From contig CM030870.1 in the NCBI GenBank assembly GCA_018105865.1, positions 3,508,001 to 3,572,000 on the forward strand: a stretch of DNA of 64,000 nucleotides, in the 5' to 3' direction. This DNA comes from Metaphire vulgaris (Eukaryota; Annelida; Clitellata; Crassiclitellata; Megascolecidae). The notes under the pieces are model-generated. The model had not been told where the DNA came from. It did not search any database and saw nothing but the letters and a program-made list of their open reading frames with translations. Shown in pieces: positions 36,535-47,650 of this stretch; within the stretch, counting starts at the first letter, position 1; each line of letters starts with the position of its first letter. The position numbers and the translations under genes were made by a program.

Positions 36535-37816
36535 TACAATTTCTTTCCATTCAATGCGCGGTTCTATCATAGGACAGACGGACTATTTACTAGAAATGCT
36601 ATTTAAAGTAAGAAAGTAAGAAAATTAAATAGAATTATATTTTTAAATGATTAAAACGGCAAGACTAGAATTTCACAATTTCCTGGTCATTTTTTCAAAC
36701 CGGACCGCGTGGTCAGAAATAGAGCAAAATATTTATAAAGTTCCTTTTTCAGAGAGATGCCAAATGACCGTTGTAAACTTAAAATGATCCTCTATCTATT
36801 GCAAATATCAATCATAATCATAGAGGCCCATAGTACATTATATGGCGCGCCATTATATTGAAATCTTAGCTCCAAGTTACACGTTACATTTTTAAATAGT
36901 TATAATCACGTGACGCCAGGGTTCCTCCAAAATTTCTGGAATGAACAAATTTGGAAAACACTGTTTCAGATTGTTGTGGACAAAGGGAAAATCAATCGAT
37001 CGAAAATAATTCTATTGACAGATAATCTGCGTTATTGGCACATTATGACATTATCCAAAATTAAATTCTTAAAAATGTCCCATTTACTGTCCAAGAATCA
37101 TGTCATGATTGCTCGACGAGTGATCCAACATTCGGCCCATAGCAGAATCCCACAGCCTTTGGTCGGGACTTAAGTAATCGTTCGTTGACAGGTTGGCTCA
37201 CTGTGATCGGTTGTCGCCAATTGCATCAATAATGTGTTGTGATAATGTCGAAGTCTCGTTGAGTACAAGCAATTGAATGCAACAAATGCAGTCAATTCTT
37301 CTGCTGCTGACCTTTGGCGTATAAAACGATCCGTAGAAGTTTGAGATTATCTTGTATGCACTGTGCATCATGTGGCTACTTAGTAGGCACCTTTCTCATT
37401 GTTAGATTATATATTGTCATGCATGTAGGTAAAATCAGTCATTCTGTTACATAATTTCTTCTTTAAAACTTAACATTGGGCTGGCTGTTGAGTTAAATTT
37501 ATGGTATTGGTATTGGTCATTGTATGCTTAGATACAACCTTTGCTCATTCATCTGGTCTCAAGTGGCAGACAAGCAGGTGAGAACTTGAGCACAGGTAAG
37601 TACAGATCACAGTAAGCAAAAGCAACAGTTACTTAGGGGCGTAATAATTTCTCCCGAAGGTCGACTGTTTGTAAAGATTTTGTTAACTTTTCGCAAAACA
37701 GGTCTGAAATAATTGTACACTGATAATTATCATAATAATATACTGTATGCAGATAGAGATTAATTTGAACACAGTACAGAAGGTCGTCTCTATCGTAATC
37801 GTCATCGCCAACGACA
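36535..37816. other. Upstream region of gene 5
   Basis: AT-rich. A plus frame of 87 residues at 36910-37173 looks non-coding and has no recognisable motif. It may hold the gene 5 promoter, but I can identify no element. Confidence 0.4.
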
Positions 37817-37999
37817 CAGTGGCAGCTCCAGGATTTGGCAAGTGGGGGCCGTTGGGGTGGCAACTTCTAAGCATGGGGGCCAACCATTTGTTGTTAGGTA
37901 TGTAGTATTAAGTATAGGGTCCCAACAGGGAGGCCACTGGGGGCCAGGCACTCAATAGGGGGCACGAGCCCCTCCGGGCCCCCTGTGGAGCCGCCACTG
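37817..37999. mobile_element. hAT-type MITE, family B
   Basis: Ends CAGTGGCAGCTCCAGG and GTGGAGCCGCCACTG, G-rich interior. Flanks CAACGACA (37809-37816) and CATCGACA (38000-38007). A second copy in reverse lies at 49382. Confidence 0.82.
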
Positions 38000-38378
38000 C
38001 ATCGACATCCAAAGAAAATTTTCTGTAATTAAATATTGCTTGTTCTTAGGCACAAGAATAAAGAAATTAAGGAGGAAGAAAGCGGTACCGAAGTACAACT
38101 TATATAAAAGAGTCGATAACTTAGGTGCACCGGTAAATTGGCTTAACAGACTGAGAAGTGAAAACTGAAGGAAATTTTGAATTTGGTTGATAAAAACGAA
38201 TTGAATCTACCATCTGCGTATTTGCAGTAGGGTTGGAGAGTCTGCTGCCGAAAGGGTCAATCAATTCATGTTAATCCCTTTCCTGAAAACATAGCTTTCC
38301 ATTTCAGTAAACATTTTATAACAATTAACCAAACCCTCAAATTAGTGAAAGACCGGGTAACAGAAAGAAATTAACAGC

Positions 38379-39495
38379 ATGGCAGCTAAAGATAATAAAG
38401 CTTTGAGCGAACTTCGTCGTCTAACAGAATGTTGCATTTGTCTGATGCCTTTCACGGATCCAAGAATGTTGCCATGCATTCATTCCGCTTGTCTAAAGTG
38501 CCTCCAAGATCTTCAGACAAAGAACAAAACGATGTCAGGCGCTGTCATACATTGTCCAGTGTGTAGAAAGGGATTCACCATTCCACCGACAGGAATGAGC
38601 GGATTGCAAAAGAATTTTTTCATTGCAAATCTGCTGGAAATAACACAAAATCTCAATGAAGAAACAACATTTCATCGTTGCAAAATGTGCAAAATTATAG
38701 ATGCACAAAAGGATGCGAGTGAAGTTACAATGAAATGCTTGGAATGCCACGAAACATTTTGTGAACGCTGTGCCAATATCCACAAATTTACCAAGTCAAC
38801 GCAAGGACACAGAGTCATTGCATGGAAAGAGAATCCTAGCAAAGAAAACATTCCAATGGAGGTGTTGCCACCTCCAAAATGTAAAATTCATCCCCTACAA
38901 GTGCTCAACTACTATTGTGGAGACTGCAAGAAAGTCGTCTGTGTTTCCTGTTTTGTTGAGAAGCATAAATTACACGACTGCAAAGATGTGACCACAGTTG
39001 ACAAAAACTTTCGCAAAAGCCTCGAAAATAGTTCGACAAGGATGCTTCATTATATTCCACAAATGGAAGAGAAGCGAAGTAAGATGGAAAGTAAGAGGTT
39101 GAACCTTTTGGAGCAGACATCTGAAATAGAAAATGCTGTTCGACTGAAAAATCAACAACTAAAGGCAATGATTGATGAACACACGCAAGTTGTTTTGAAT
39201 GAACTTTCCTCTATAAAGCAAAGACATTTGAAAAATTTGGAAACAGAAGTTGAGGAAATTGAACGGAAGATGGCAATTTTGAAAAGTTTTGAGTCCTATT
39301 GTTCTGAGATGAAATCAAAAGGCTCTCCCACTGATATTTGTAGCTCTGCCGACGAATTAATCAGAAGATCAGATCATTTGGAGAGAGAGAATGCCGAATA
39401 TCTTACACGACCTGATTCTACTATTGAAATCAAATTCAATGCTGCTGAACAAGATGTTTTTATCCGGAGGTTCAATGTTATTGGCCAAATAGAAG
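38379..39495 (+). CDS. TRIM exon of TRIM-kelch gene 5
   Basis: The first 36 residues are identical to gene 2 except one (HSA for HSS comes just after). The RING has the full C3HC4 set; the last pair is in IHCPVC. B-box 2 (KCKIH to EKHKLHDC) is complete and the coiled coil is nearly identical to gene 2, with about 95% nucleotide identity by eye over 9120-9360 against 39110-39350. The B-box 1 to B-box 2 linker differs most (AWKENPSKENIPMEV). The donor GAAG|GTATGA is in phase 1, and the unspliced frame stops at 39513. Genes 2 and 5 are the closest pair although genes 3 and 4 lie between them, which implies block duplication or conversion. Confidence 0.92.
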
Positions 39496-39615
39496 GTATG
39501 AATCACACGAATTAATTTTTATATGAAAGATACTAATAGGTTGCAGCGCAAGAAGAAGACTCAGTAAATTTTTCGGGCCTTGTTCTGGTTTGAGGTTGAG
39601 TCATTGGTCGTGCCT

Positions 39616-39936
39616 CAGTGTTTATTCTAGCCACCTTGATATTGGGGAGGGGGAGTTTGAAATGTTTGGGTGGCGAGGAGAAGGTTTATCTGCCAAAAAA
39701 CCTTGACGAGCAAAAAAACAAAAGATCATCACATTCTTCCTTATCTTTCTTCCTCTCCCTCTTCCCCTTCGTCTCCACATGCTCTAATCTAATGCTCTTC
39801 TGAATAATTTCATAAAAAGCCCCCCTCGTCACACTTTTGGGAGGGGCAACATATGCAACATATAGACTTTTTTGAGGAGGAGATTTCAAACTTTGGGGGG
39901 AAATCCTCCCCCAAAAAGGGCCTAGAATAAACACTG
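39616..39936. mobile_element. hAT-type MITE, family A, in gene 5 intron
   Basis: Ends CAGTGTTTATTCTAGCCACC and CCTAGAATAAACACTG, with GGGGGAGG-type interior. Flanks TCGTGCCT and TCCTGCAT agree at 6 of 8 with one base offset, so the target duplication is unsure. Confidence 0.78.
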
Positions 39937-39959
39937 GTCCTGCATGGGTCTGGCCTACG

Positions 39960-40315
39960 GGGTTGGGTCCTTGAGGGTTAAGTTCTTAGTTTTGGCCTTG
40001 AGTGTCGAGTTCTTGGTCCTGGTCTTGGTCCTGGTCTTAAGAGTTGAGGGTTGCCTTGAGGATTGAGGGTTGAGGGTTGTCTGATTCTGGTCTGGCCTTG
40101 AGGGTCGAGTTCTTGATCCTGGTCTTGGTCCTAGTCCTAGTCCTGGCCTTAAGAGTTGAGGGTTGTCTGATTCTGGTCATGAGGATTGAGTCCTGGTCCT
40201 AGCCTCGACGGTTGAGTCATTGGTCCTTGTCCTGACTTGAGGGTTGAGTCCTGGGTCCTGCTCCTGGCCTTGAGGGTCGAGTTCTTGATCCTGGCCTTGA
40301 TGGCTGGGCCTTGTT
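39960..40315. repeat. Degenerate minisatellite (CCTTGAGGGT / GTCCTGGTC words)
   Basis: Short words such as TTGAGGGTCGAGTTCTTG and TCCTGGTCTTGGTCC recur in irregular order. No frame. Confidence 0.7.
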
Positions 40316-40321
40316 ATTATT

Positions 40322-40560
40322 GACATTTTCATTTGCGCCATATTATCAAAATATCAGAAGCATGGGCGCATTACAGAGTCCAGTACAAGAAATAAAATAA
40401 CAGTCATCAAAAATTAATGGAAACTAATCTAAGGCAGAAGAGAATAAGATCTTCTAAACAAATAAGTCTTTAGATTTTTATTAAAGGATGTCAGAGAACA
40501 AGATGTTTTCACAATTATCGGTATCTCGTCCCTGCTACGAGAACAACAAAATCTGACTTA
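40322..40560 (-). mobile_element. LINE 3' end fragment, paired with 46755
   Basis: TGGAAACTAATCTAAGGCAG and the next 20 bases recur inverted at 46755-46920. GGCGCATTACAGAGTCCAG marks the 3' end. The plus-oriented copy ends in the TAA repeat. Confidence 0.55.
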
Positions 40561-40642
40561 TTGTAGCGAATTTAGATAATAGCGTAGAACCCTTAGTAGC
40601 AATAGACGCAAGTGATCCATTAATAATTCATGAGCTTAATCC

Positions 40643-41647
40643 TTTGACAGGTAGCCGCCCGCATAGGTAGTTAGGCCCAATATAATAATAATAGATTGCA
40701 TAAAGGAAAGGCAGGCTGAGTGGTAGACGATTAGTGAATGGCGCGCAGCAATTAGAGAGCGGTGATGAGTGTGAGCTAGCAGGATGAGTGCATGCGGAAG
40801 AAATCGTATAAATAGCCGGTTCTGCCATAGATCAGGACCGATTGCCGAGGCGGCGTGTGGAAGAAAGGAAGGTGCGTATATATCTAAATTGAAAGTAGGG
40901 CACCCGAGCACCTTTAGTCGAGCACCTTTAGTCGGGCACCCAGTTAGGAAGGCACCCTGAGGCTAAGCACGTAGAGGTTAGAGCACTCTGAGGTCGGAGC
41001 ACCCTGAGTGGAGGCACTATAGGTGCGGTGCTTGAGCGTAGGGCGGTGCGTAGGTGCGGTGCGAGGCACTGAGCGTAGGGCGGTGCGTAGGTGCGGTGCG
41101 AGGCACTGAGCCATAGGACGGTGCGATCGGTGCGTGAGAGGCACTGAGCCGTAGGGCGGCGCGAGGCACTGAGCGTAAGGCGGTGCGTTGGTGCGGTAGA
41201 GGCACTGATCGTAAGGCGGTGCGACAGGTGCAGTGCGAGAGGTGCGGTGCAAGGCACTGAGGTGCGGGTGCAGAGGCACTGAGCGTAGGGCGGTGCGAGG
41301 CACTAAGCGTAGGGAGGCGCGATAGGTGCGGAGAGAGGTAAGGTGCACGGAGAGGCAAGGTGCACAGTGACAGGTAAGGTGCACGGAGAGGAGTAAGGTG
41401 CACGGAGAGTTAAGGGAGAGGAAAGAGGATACATTGAGAGAAGGATTAAGTGTGGAATATAGGAACGGAGTGCAGGTAAAGTGCGCGTAGTGACAGGTGG
41501 TAGCAAGAGAGCCTGAGATCTTAGCCAAAAAGCTAAGACGGACGACCACGTGCCTTAGAGTGAGTCTAAACCCCGTGTGCGTCGAACCGGGCGGAGCCAT
41601 CTTGAGTTTAGGAGGCGTAGGAACCTCGATAGGCCTGGTTCGCCACA
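40643..41647. mobile_element. Possible TE carrying a 37-bp minisatellite
   Basis: TAATCC precedes (40637-40642) and follows (41648-41653) this segment, whose high end reads TGTGGCGAACC on the minus strand, like an LTR start. A TATAAATAG box lies at 40808-40816. The core 41030-41300 is a tandem array with a unit of about 37 bases around GGCGGTGCGTAGGTGCGG and GAGGCACTGAGCG. A hairpin TCTTAGC/GCTAAGA lies at 41521-41540. It has no coding frame. It could be a solo LTR, but the ends are not convincing. Confidence 0.35.
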
Positions 41648-41653
41648 TAATCC

Positions 41654-42424
41654 AAGTTTAAAAACAACATGGGTGAGGCATTGATTCATAGGCTGAAGTT
41701 GCCTTCTTAGTTTGCAAGCACAAACCTCCAACATCCTCTACACCTGCAGACTGAGAAACCAGAGAAGAAGCATGCTAACTTATAGAAGGGAAGTCAGACG
41801 TGACTGCGTTCTGTATTTTACCTTTCATTCTGAACCAAAGCAATAATACAGCTGTGTAGATGGAAGTGCATCAAATGTGACTATCACAATATGTGTCACA
41901 GGGACAGAATCTTATTTCTAGCGATCACAATTGCTAGACAACAGCTATACTGTAGTCCTACAATCTACAAAATTTAATAGCAATCTTTACTAATGATTGC
42001 TCAATGTTAAACTTCCGTGACTTCAAATGGAGTCTGGAACCTTTGACCACCACTGATTCCAAATGGAGTCATATCAAAATTATGTAATTACTTGTTATTT
42101 TAATTTAAAAATATGCTGCTTATGTGTCTAAAAGCTTCCCATTTGCTTCAGTTTTGGCTTCAGAAATTTTTTTATTAAAATAAATTGATTTGGTAACGAA
42201 ATGGTTAAAATTAATTTTATTTCACATTTATTTTTAGCATTAATTTTATTTAAAGTTTATTTTAAATTTTTAGCGTCTTTCGTTACAAGAACTGCACTGT
42301 TTCACGATCAATCCAGTCGACTACGAAGTTTGAGACGTGATGCAGCGACGTGTCTACCAAAGCAGGATCCGATACGTCGAGCATTTGAAGCAACGCCTTA
42401 TGGCCGTATGAAAGCCGCTTCAAG
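41654..42424. other. Gene 5 intron, unassigned
   Basis: AT-rich, with TTTTATTTAAA stretches near 42210-42280. I see nothing definite. Confidence 0.4.
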
Positions 42425-42640
42425 TCTCAGTTAGTTAGTTAGTTAGTTAGTTAGTCAGTTAATAAGCCAATTTATATAGCGCTATAGTCATAGCAGGCCA
42501 AGATCAAGAACACTTTACACAATGCACTTAAATGAGATACTGAACAAGTGCGTCTTTAGTCTGGTAGCGAACATTTCAAGACTAGTCTCGTCATTCACTG
42601 TTAATTCTTGGTTGATTTGTCTATTCGTCCTTTGCCCATA
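42425..42640 (-). mobile_element. LINE 3' end with TTAG tail
   Basis: A TTAG tetranucleotide run (42430-42455), then TTTATATAGCGCTATAG. On the minus strand TSLEMFATRLKTHLFSISF is the common RT C-terminus. Confidence 0.6.
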
Positions 42641-43288
42641 CTTTCCTTTACAACGCCACCATAGAATCTGCTTTATTTGTTTACATCTGGCACCGCTAGA
42701 GTGCGCATATCGGCCACAACTTGTGGTCCAGTTTTGCTTTCTTCTGAACAACAATAGCTGCAGTTGGCAAAGAGCGATCGTATATATGAGAAGAGGTGAG
42801 CGGCGGGTGGAGGAGGCAGAGAGGGACGAGGAGGATGACATCGGAGGCAGAGAGAGGGTGATGGGGTGTTTAAGGAGGGAAGGGGAGGGAGGGTTCGGCA
42901 GTTCGTCGTCCAATGAGAACGCGAATATAGCCGTCCAATGATAGCGCCAGCCAATATAGCGTGACTTACAGACATAGGGTAAACATAGAACGCTGGAAAT
43001 TATATCATAAAACGGCAGAGCGGTGGCCGCGCACTAACTGTTAACGACGTAATGACGCGATTGCAATGGTGATTCTCCCATTGTGGAAACTTGCATTTCT
43101 CGGTTCAAATTTATAAATTTATAATCTCATAAACTGTAAGACTGATTTAACTGAAATGTGCATAGCTTGCGATGAATAGACAATATTTAATGTGGATGAA
43201 ATTTTATAAATTCTGGATAAAATTTGATGGCTATATTGATTCTTTATACAGTGTAACTATTTGTTATTTACTGCAATCCTTTATTTAG

Positions 43289-44229
43289 ACTCGACAGAAA
43301 CAGGGAAGAGCTATGCCATTGTCCTCGGAGGATACAATGATGGGACTTCAGTATTTGAGGATGTTAGCAAAATAAATCTTCATCGAAATGATGACGTTTC
43401 GTACTTGCAGAGTATGCCAACTCAAATGCAAATTGAATCTGCATCCATCGTTTACAGCAATGCAATCTATATCACTGGATTAGGAAGTAATGAAGACGAA
43501 ATCTGGAGGTTCGATGTAATGTCTAATGCCTGGCAGAATTGTGCTTCTATGACCAAAGGCAGAAGACGACACAGTGTGGCGTTTGTTGATCAGCTTTTGT
43601 ACATATGCGGCGGATATGTCGAATCCAATCGAAGCGTACTTTATGACGTTGAAGCATACGACGCAATCAAGGATCGCTGTTCATCTGTTGGTAAATTAGT
43701 TCACTGTGTTCAGAATTCAGGCAATTGCGTTCCCTTCGAATCGTCTCTTTACATCTTTGGTGGAGCTAACGCCAATTATATGGCCATGAATCAAGTTCAA
43801 GTATACGATACAAAATCAAACACTTGTACTTTGCTTTCCCAGTCAATGCCCATAGCATACGGTCTCATGCGAGCTGCATTGTTTGAAAAGACTGTCATTT
43901 TACTTGGCAAAGACAACTGCTTGTTGTACGGTCTTGCTACAGGAACTTGGCAGGAAAGGCGCCAATTTAAAACTGGCAACTATCAATTTGGAATGATCAT
44001 TGAGAATAATCAAATATTTGTTTTTGGAGGCGGCACAGATACAACTGATGCTGAGGGAAAAGTGAAATGGACCTGTAGAGATGACGTCAGATGTATTCCA
44101 TTGAAGAATATTATAGAGGATAAAGCATTTGAATGGAGACATCATGCCAAACTATCAAGAAGTTCATTAGTATTCAGCTGCGAAAAATCTGCTTCGAAGC
44201 TCAGCCACTCAAGAAATATTGAAAATTAA
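43289..44229 (+). CDS. Kelch exon of TRIM-kelch gene 5, altered C-terminus
   Basis: Terminal exon after a 3.8-kb intron, with a phase 1 acceptor TTTATTTAG. The protein is about 685 residues, the longest of the set. Blades are marked by VLGGYND, YITGLG, YICGGYV, YIFGGAN, VILLGKD and FVFGGGT. The sister exons end about eight residues after the conserved SRSSLVF block, with CEKI followed by a hydrophobic/acidic end. Here the A-run is one base shorter, giving CEKSASKLSHSRNIEN and shifting the frame past the usual stop. It therefore has a new 10-12 residue polar tail. The rest is intact, so the gene is probably functional. Its closest relative is the gene 2 kelch exon. Confidence 0.9.
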
Positions 44230-44329
44230 TTGTTCGCATTGTGTATATGCGCTGCTTTGGAACGCATTTAAGTGGTAAAATGGGACTTGATTTGCAATCC
44301 TTAAATATCTATCTGCTTCATCTTACATT

Positions 44330-44335
44330 AATAAA
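44330..44335 (+). promoter_or_regulatory. Poly(A) signal, gene 5
   Basis: AATAAA in CATTAATAAACCAC, 100 bases after the gene 5 stop and 60 bases before the long TTA microsatellite. Confidence 0.6.
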
Positions 44336-44392
44336 CCACTATCCTTGATTCAGAATACAAGTTAGTTGATTTGTTCGCACTGTGAATATTGT

Positions 44393-44394
44393 AC

Positions 44395-44480
<86 letters not shown>

Positions 44481-44506
44481 TTATTATTATTATTATTATT
44501 ATTATT

Positions 44507-44592
<86 letters not shown>

Positions 44593-44607
44593 TTATTATT
44601 ATATAGC

Positions 44608-44659
<52 letters not shown>

Positions 44660-44668
44660 AGGGGTAGC

Positions 44669-44757
<89 letters not shown>
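44393..44757. repeat. Compound TTA then GTA microsatellite, about 365 bp
   Basis: Nearly pure TTA/ATT from 44393 to 44604, then AGT/GTA to 44757, with two short interruptions in each part. All long frames here are artefacts of Ile, Leu, Tyr, Val or Ser runs. Confidence 0.95.
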
Positions 44758-46340
44758 GCCTATGTTACATTAAGCTCTAAACGCGAATTTCGGTTAAACG
44801 AGACTGCTAGCTTCTTCAAAATCCAGTAAAGAGCTTTTAAATCCAGTTATTCAAGCAACCATTGAAAAAATCAAGTAGTTTGGAGCTCTGGAAGAATCAA
44901 GCTCTATGAATTCTGGTTGGTTCAGGCATATAGACTGTAGAACATAGATATCAGTCTTTTAATCCATGTCTTCCCTAATGTTGTTGGGTATACCAGTTCA
45001 TAGATAAAGTAGGTACACTATTCCATCTATGGCATAATGTAGTTCTGTTGGTATCCGTAAGACAGTCCTGAAGAACTTGCTGGACAGCAATTTTGCTACC
45101 TGCAATATTGGACCCTGAAACAAAGAGAACTCTCAAATGTTCGATATCCGTTTTGAGGAACAATTATGCTTCGGTGATTCTTTATACATAAAACCTCATA
45201 GAATACATTTAAAATCGTTTAAAGCCTTCGGTAGCAGGACAATTCCCAATTGCGTTCAAAATCCACTGTAAAGTTAACATTATGATGGTTTACAGTAGAT
45301 TTTCTGTCCTTTCATCCCATCATTTTTTTCTCTTTCTTCATCTCTGCTTATACTAACAAAAGACTATTCACTACTAAATTTTCAGGACCAGGAATATGAA
45401 GCAGCAATACAGCATTCCCAGTGAATTAAAAACTTACTTCACCTACATTATTTAAAAAACAAGCTAAAATACCTCTTAACCCAACTAATCTAATTAGCAA
45501 ATCTGATTAATATTACTCTTACCTAACCTATCAATTATATTTAACTAATCTAACTATATATATTTAATTAAGACCTAAATAATAACTATAGTATCTCTAA
45601 ATACTTCAATAAATTGAAATTTTCTTACTATCATCCAACCGGTACTCGCTTGTCTTTCACTAAAAACTTCAACTGACATTAACTAGGAAATATGTACCTA
45701 GTGCTAAATAGCTAAATAGCAACTAAACTTTTAAGAAGTCTCCATCTATTATTATTACATCATTAGCTAATCAGGGTCGGTCACCTGGCGGGTTTATAAC
45801 CCTTAGATTGATCCATTTCTCAAATATCTTGCTAGCTGTTAACTCATGAGCATTTACGTATTTAAAGGTAAATTTCTGAATTTTTATGATTTAATGCTCA
45901 GTGTTATATATCCTATCGTTGTTGTAGAGATAAATAAATATATATATAATGCTTGATTGATTGATTGATCGATTGATTGATTGATTGACCATCTTTTTGT
46001 CCTTCCTTCTTTCGTAACTTTTTGATCTGTAGTCTTGCCATCTTTCGATTAGTCTGTTCATTGTTCTTTTTCTCTGTTTATACACAAATGACTTACTTGT
46101 TAATTCTACCTGCCACAAAATGTTTCCAGTGATTGTCCTTCCTATTTCTCCCGTCTCTATTGGGGCAGAAATTCGAGTGTGATATCATTACAAATTCGTT
46201 AATTTAAAAATTTTAAATGTGTTTATTTATGAACGTGAGCTTTAGCATGTGGACTGTGACGTTCATGCTTTGCAGAACAAGATATCACACTCTAAATCTC
46301 AACCCAGCAATGACGCTAACAATCGTGCAGGCTGCAGCAA
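44758..46340. other. Gene 5 downstream flank
   Basis: Contains the duplicated 3' flank block (about 44785-45030) and a TTGA tail at 45955-45988 that looks like a LINE end. Nothing else recognised. Confidence 0.5.
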
Positions 46341-46343
46341 TAT

Positions 46344-46349
<6 letters not shown>

Positions 46350-46396
<47 letters not shown>
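46350..46396. repeat. TA microsatellite
   Basis: About 23 TA units in a row. Confidence 0.9.
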
Positions 46397-46399
<3 letters not shown>

Positions 46400-46555
46400 G
46401 TCCACCACTCCAATACTTCAAATGCTCAGCACATCGAACTGCTTTCGCGAATCACTAGACTCCCATAACAAACACATGGCCTAAACGAATGTACACACAT
46501 TGTCGTCAACAATATCCACCATTATACTTTCAATATTTTTAGGGTTGCATAGATT

Positions 46556-46735
46556 CTTATGCACTATGCTATAAAAGAACTTTCGTTTTACTTGACATGC
46601 ACAACTGTTTCTTGTATGATCTCGATACAGAAACTTGGCAAGAAAAGCCTGAATTTTAAAATAAAGTCGAGGACCTAGGAATGGTCACTGAGAATAGCAA
46701 AATAGGCTATTTGCTATTGGAGGTTGTGACAATAC
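46556..46735 (+). pseudogene. Decayed kelch exon fragment
   Basis: Translated in shifting frames, this stretch gives TFVLLDMHNCFLYDLDTETW, then QEK, a stop codon (TTTTAA), and then GMVTENSKI. That is the fifth blade and the start of the sixth in the kelch exons, which read FVLLGRDNCFLYDL, TWQER, GMIIEN. Neither the first four blades nor the end is recognisable. It is a relic of a sixth array member, truncated and frame-broken, lying 2.3 kb after gene 5. Confidence 0.75.
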
Positions 46736-46754
46736 AGTACTCTTAGCGTCCATA

Positions 46755-46920
46755 AATCTAAAGGCTTAATTGTTTCGAAAATCTTATTCTCTTCTGCCTT
46801 AGATTGTCTTCCATTAATTTGTTTGACTGTTATTTTAATAATTTTTATTGGACTCTGTAATGTGCTCTTGCTCCTGAGATTTTGGAAATATGACGCATAA
46901 GAAATAATATTGTCAGTTTA

Positions 46921-46998
<78 letters not shown>
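46755..46998 (+). mobile_element. LINE/SINE 3' end with TAA microsatellite tail
   Basis: The unique part 46755-46920 is the inverse of 40322-40480. It ends directly in about 26 TAA units, as if the microsatellite grew from the element's 3' tail. Confidence 0.6.
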
Positions 46999-46999
<1 letters not shown>

Positions 47000-47385
47000 C
47001 ATGCCGATGGAATGCTTCACTTGATCTGTAGAGACGACAATCGATAGCTAGTTTTTCCAATTTTGGGGAGTTTACAGGGCTTGAAAACCTGCATCAATCA
47101 AATTAGATTTGACCAAATCTAAATACGACTGATTTCGCTTTAGAATTACTTTCTTTACTTCGTATGCCTGTCGCTTTCAAATTACGAAAAAAGCCGTACA
47201 CAAACGAACAATATAATCATTTTATTAAAAATGAAGAGTCTGGCTTAATTAGGCATGTGCTCGAAAATGAAAGATATAAACGCTATTGCAGTTAAAAGCG
47301 GTACGTAGTCTGCTTCTATATTATATGATATTCTTTGATTAATATATTATGCAATAACAATGATAGGTCGACATAATTTTACGTT

Positions 47386-47650
<265 letters not shown>

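Noticed and set aside
36910..37173. 87-codon plus frame upstream of gene 5
   Set aside because: No motif, no homologue in the equivalent place of the other array genes, and AT-rich composition.
41519..41545. U2 snRNA-like words (CTTTTTGGCTAAGATC on the minus strand)
   Set aside because: Only about 16 bases agree with U2, inside a self-pairing hairpin, and no other part of U2 or an Sm site follows.
40928..41648. Overlapping minus frames rich in Ala, Pro, Arg, His and Thr
   Set aside because: All come from the 37-bp minisatellite; several frames are open at once, which is a composition effect.
44366..44773. Long frames of Tyr, Leu, Ile, Val or Ser
   Set aside because: They are readings of the TTA/GTA microsatellite in several frames.
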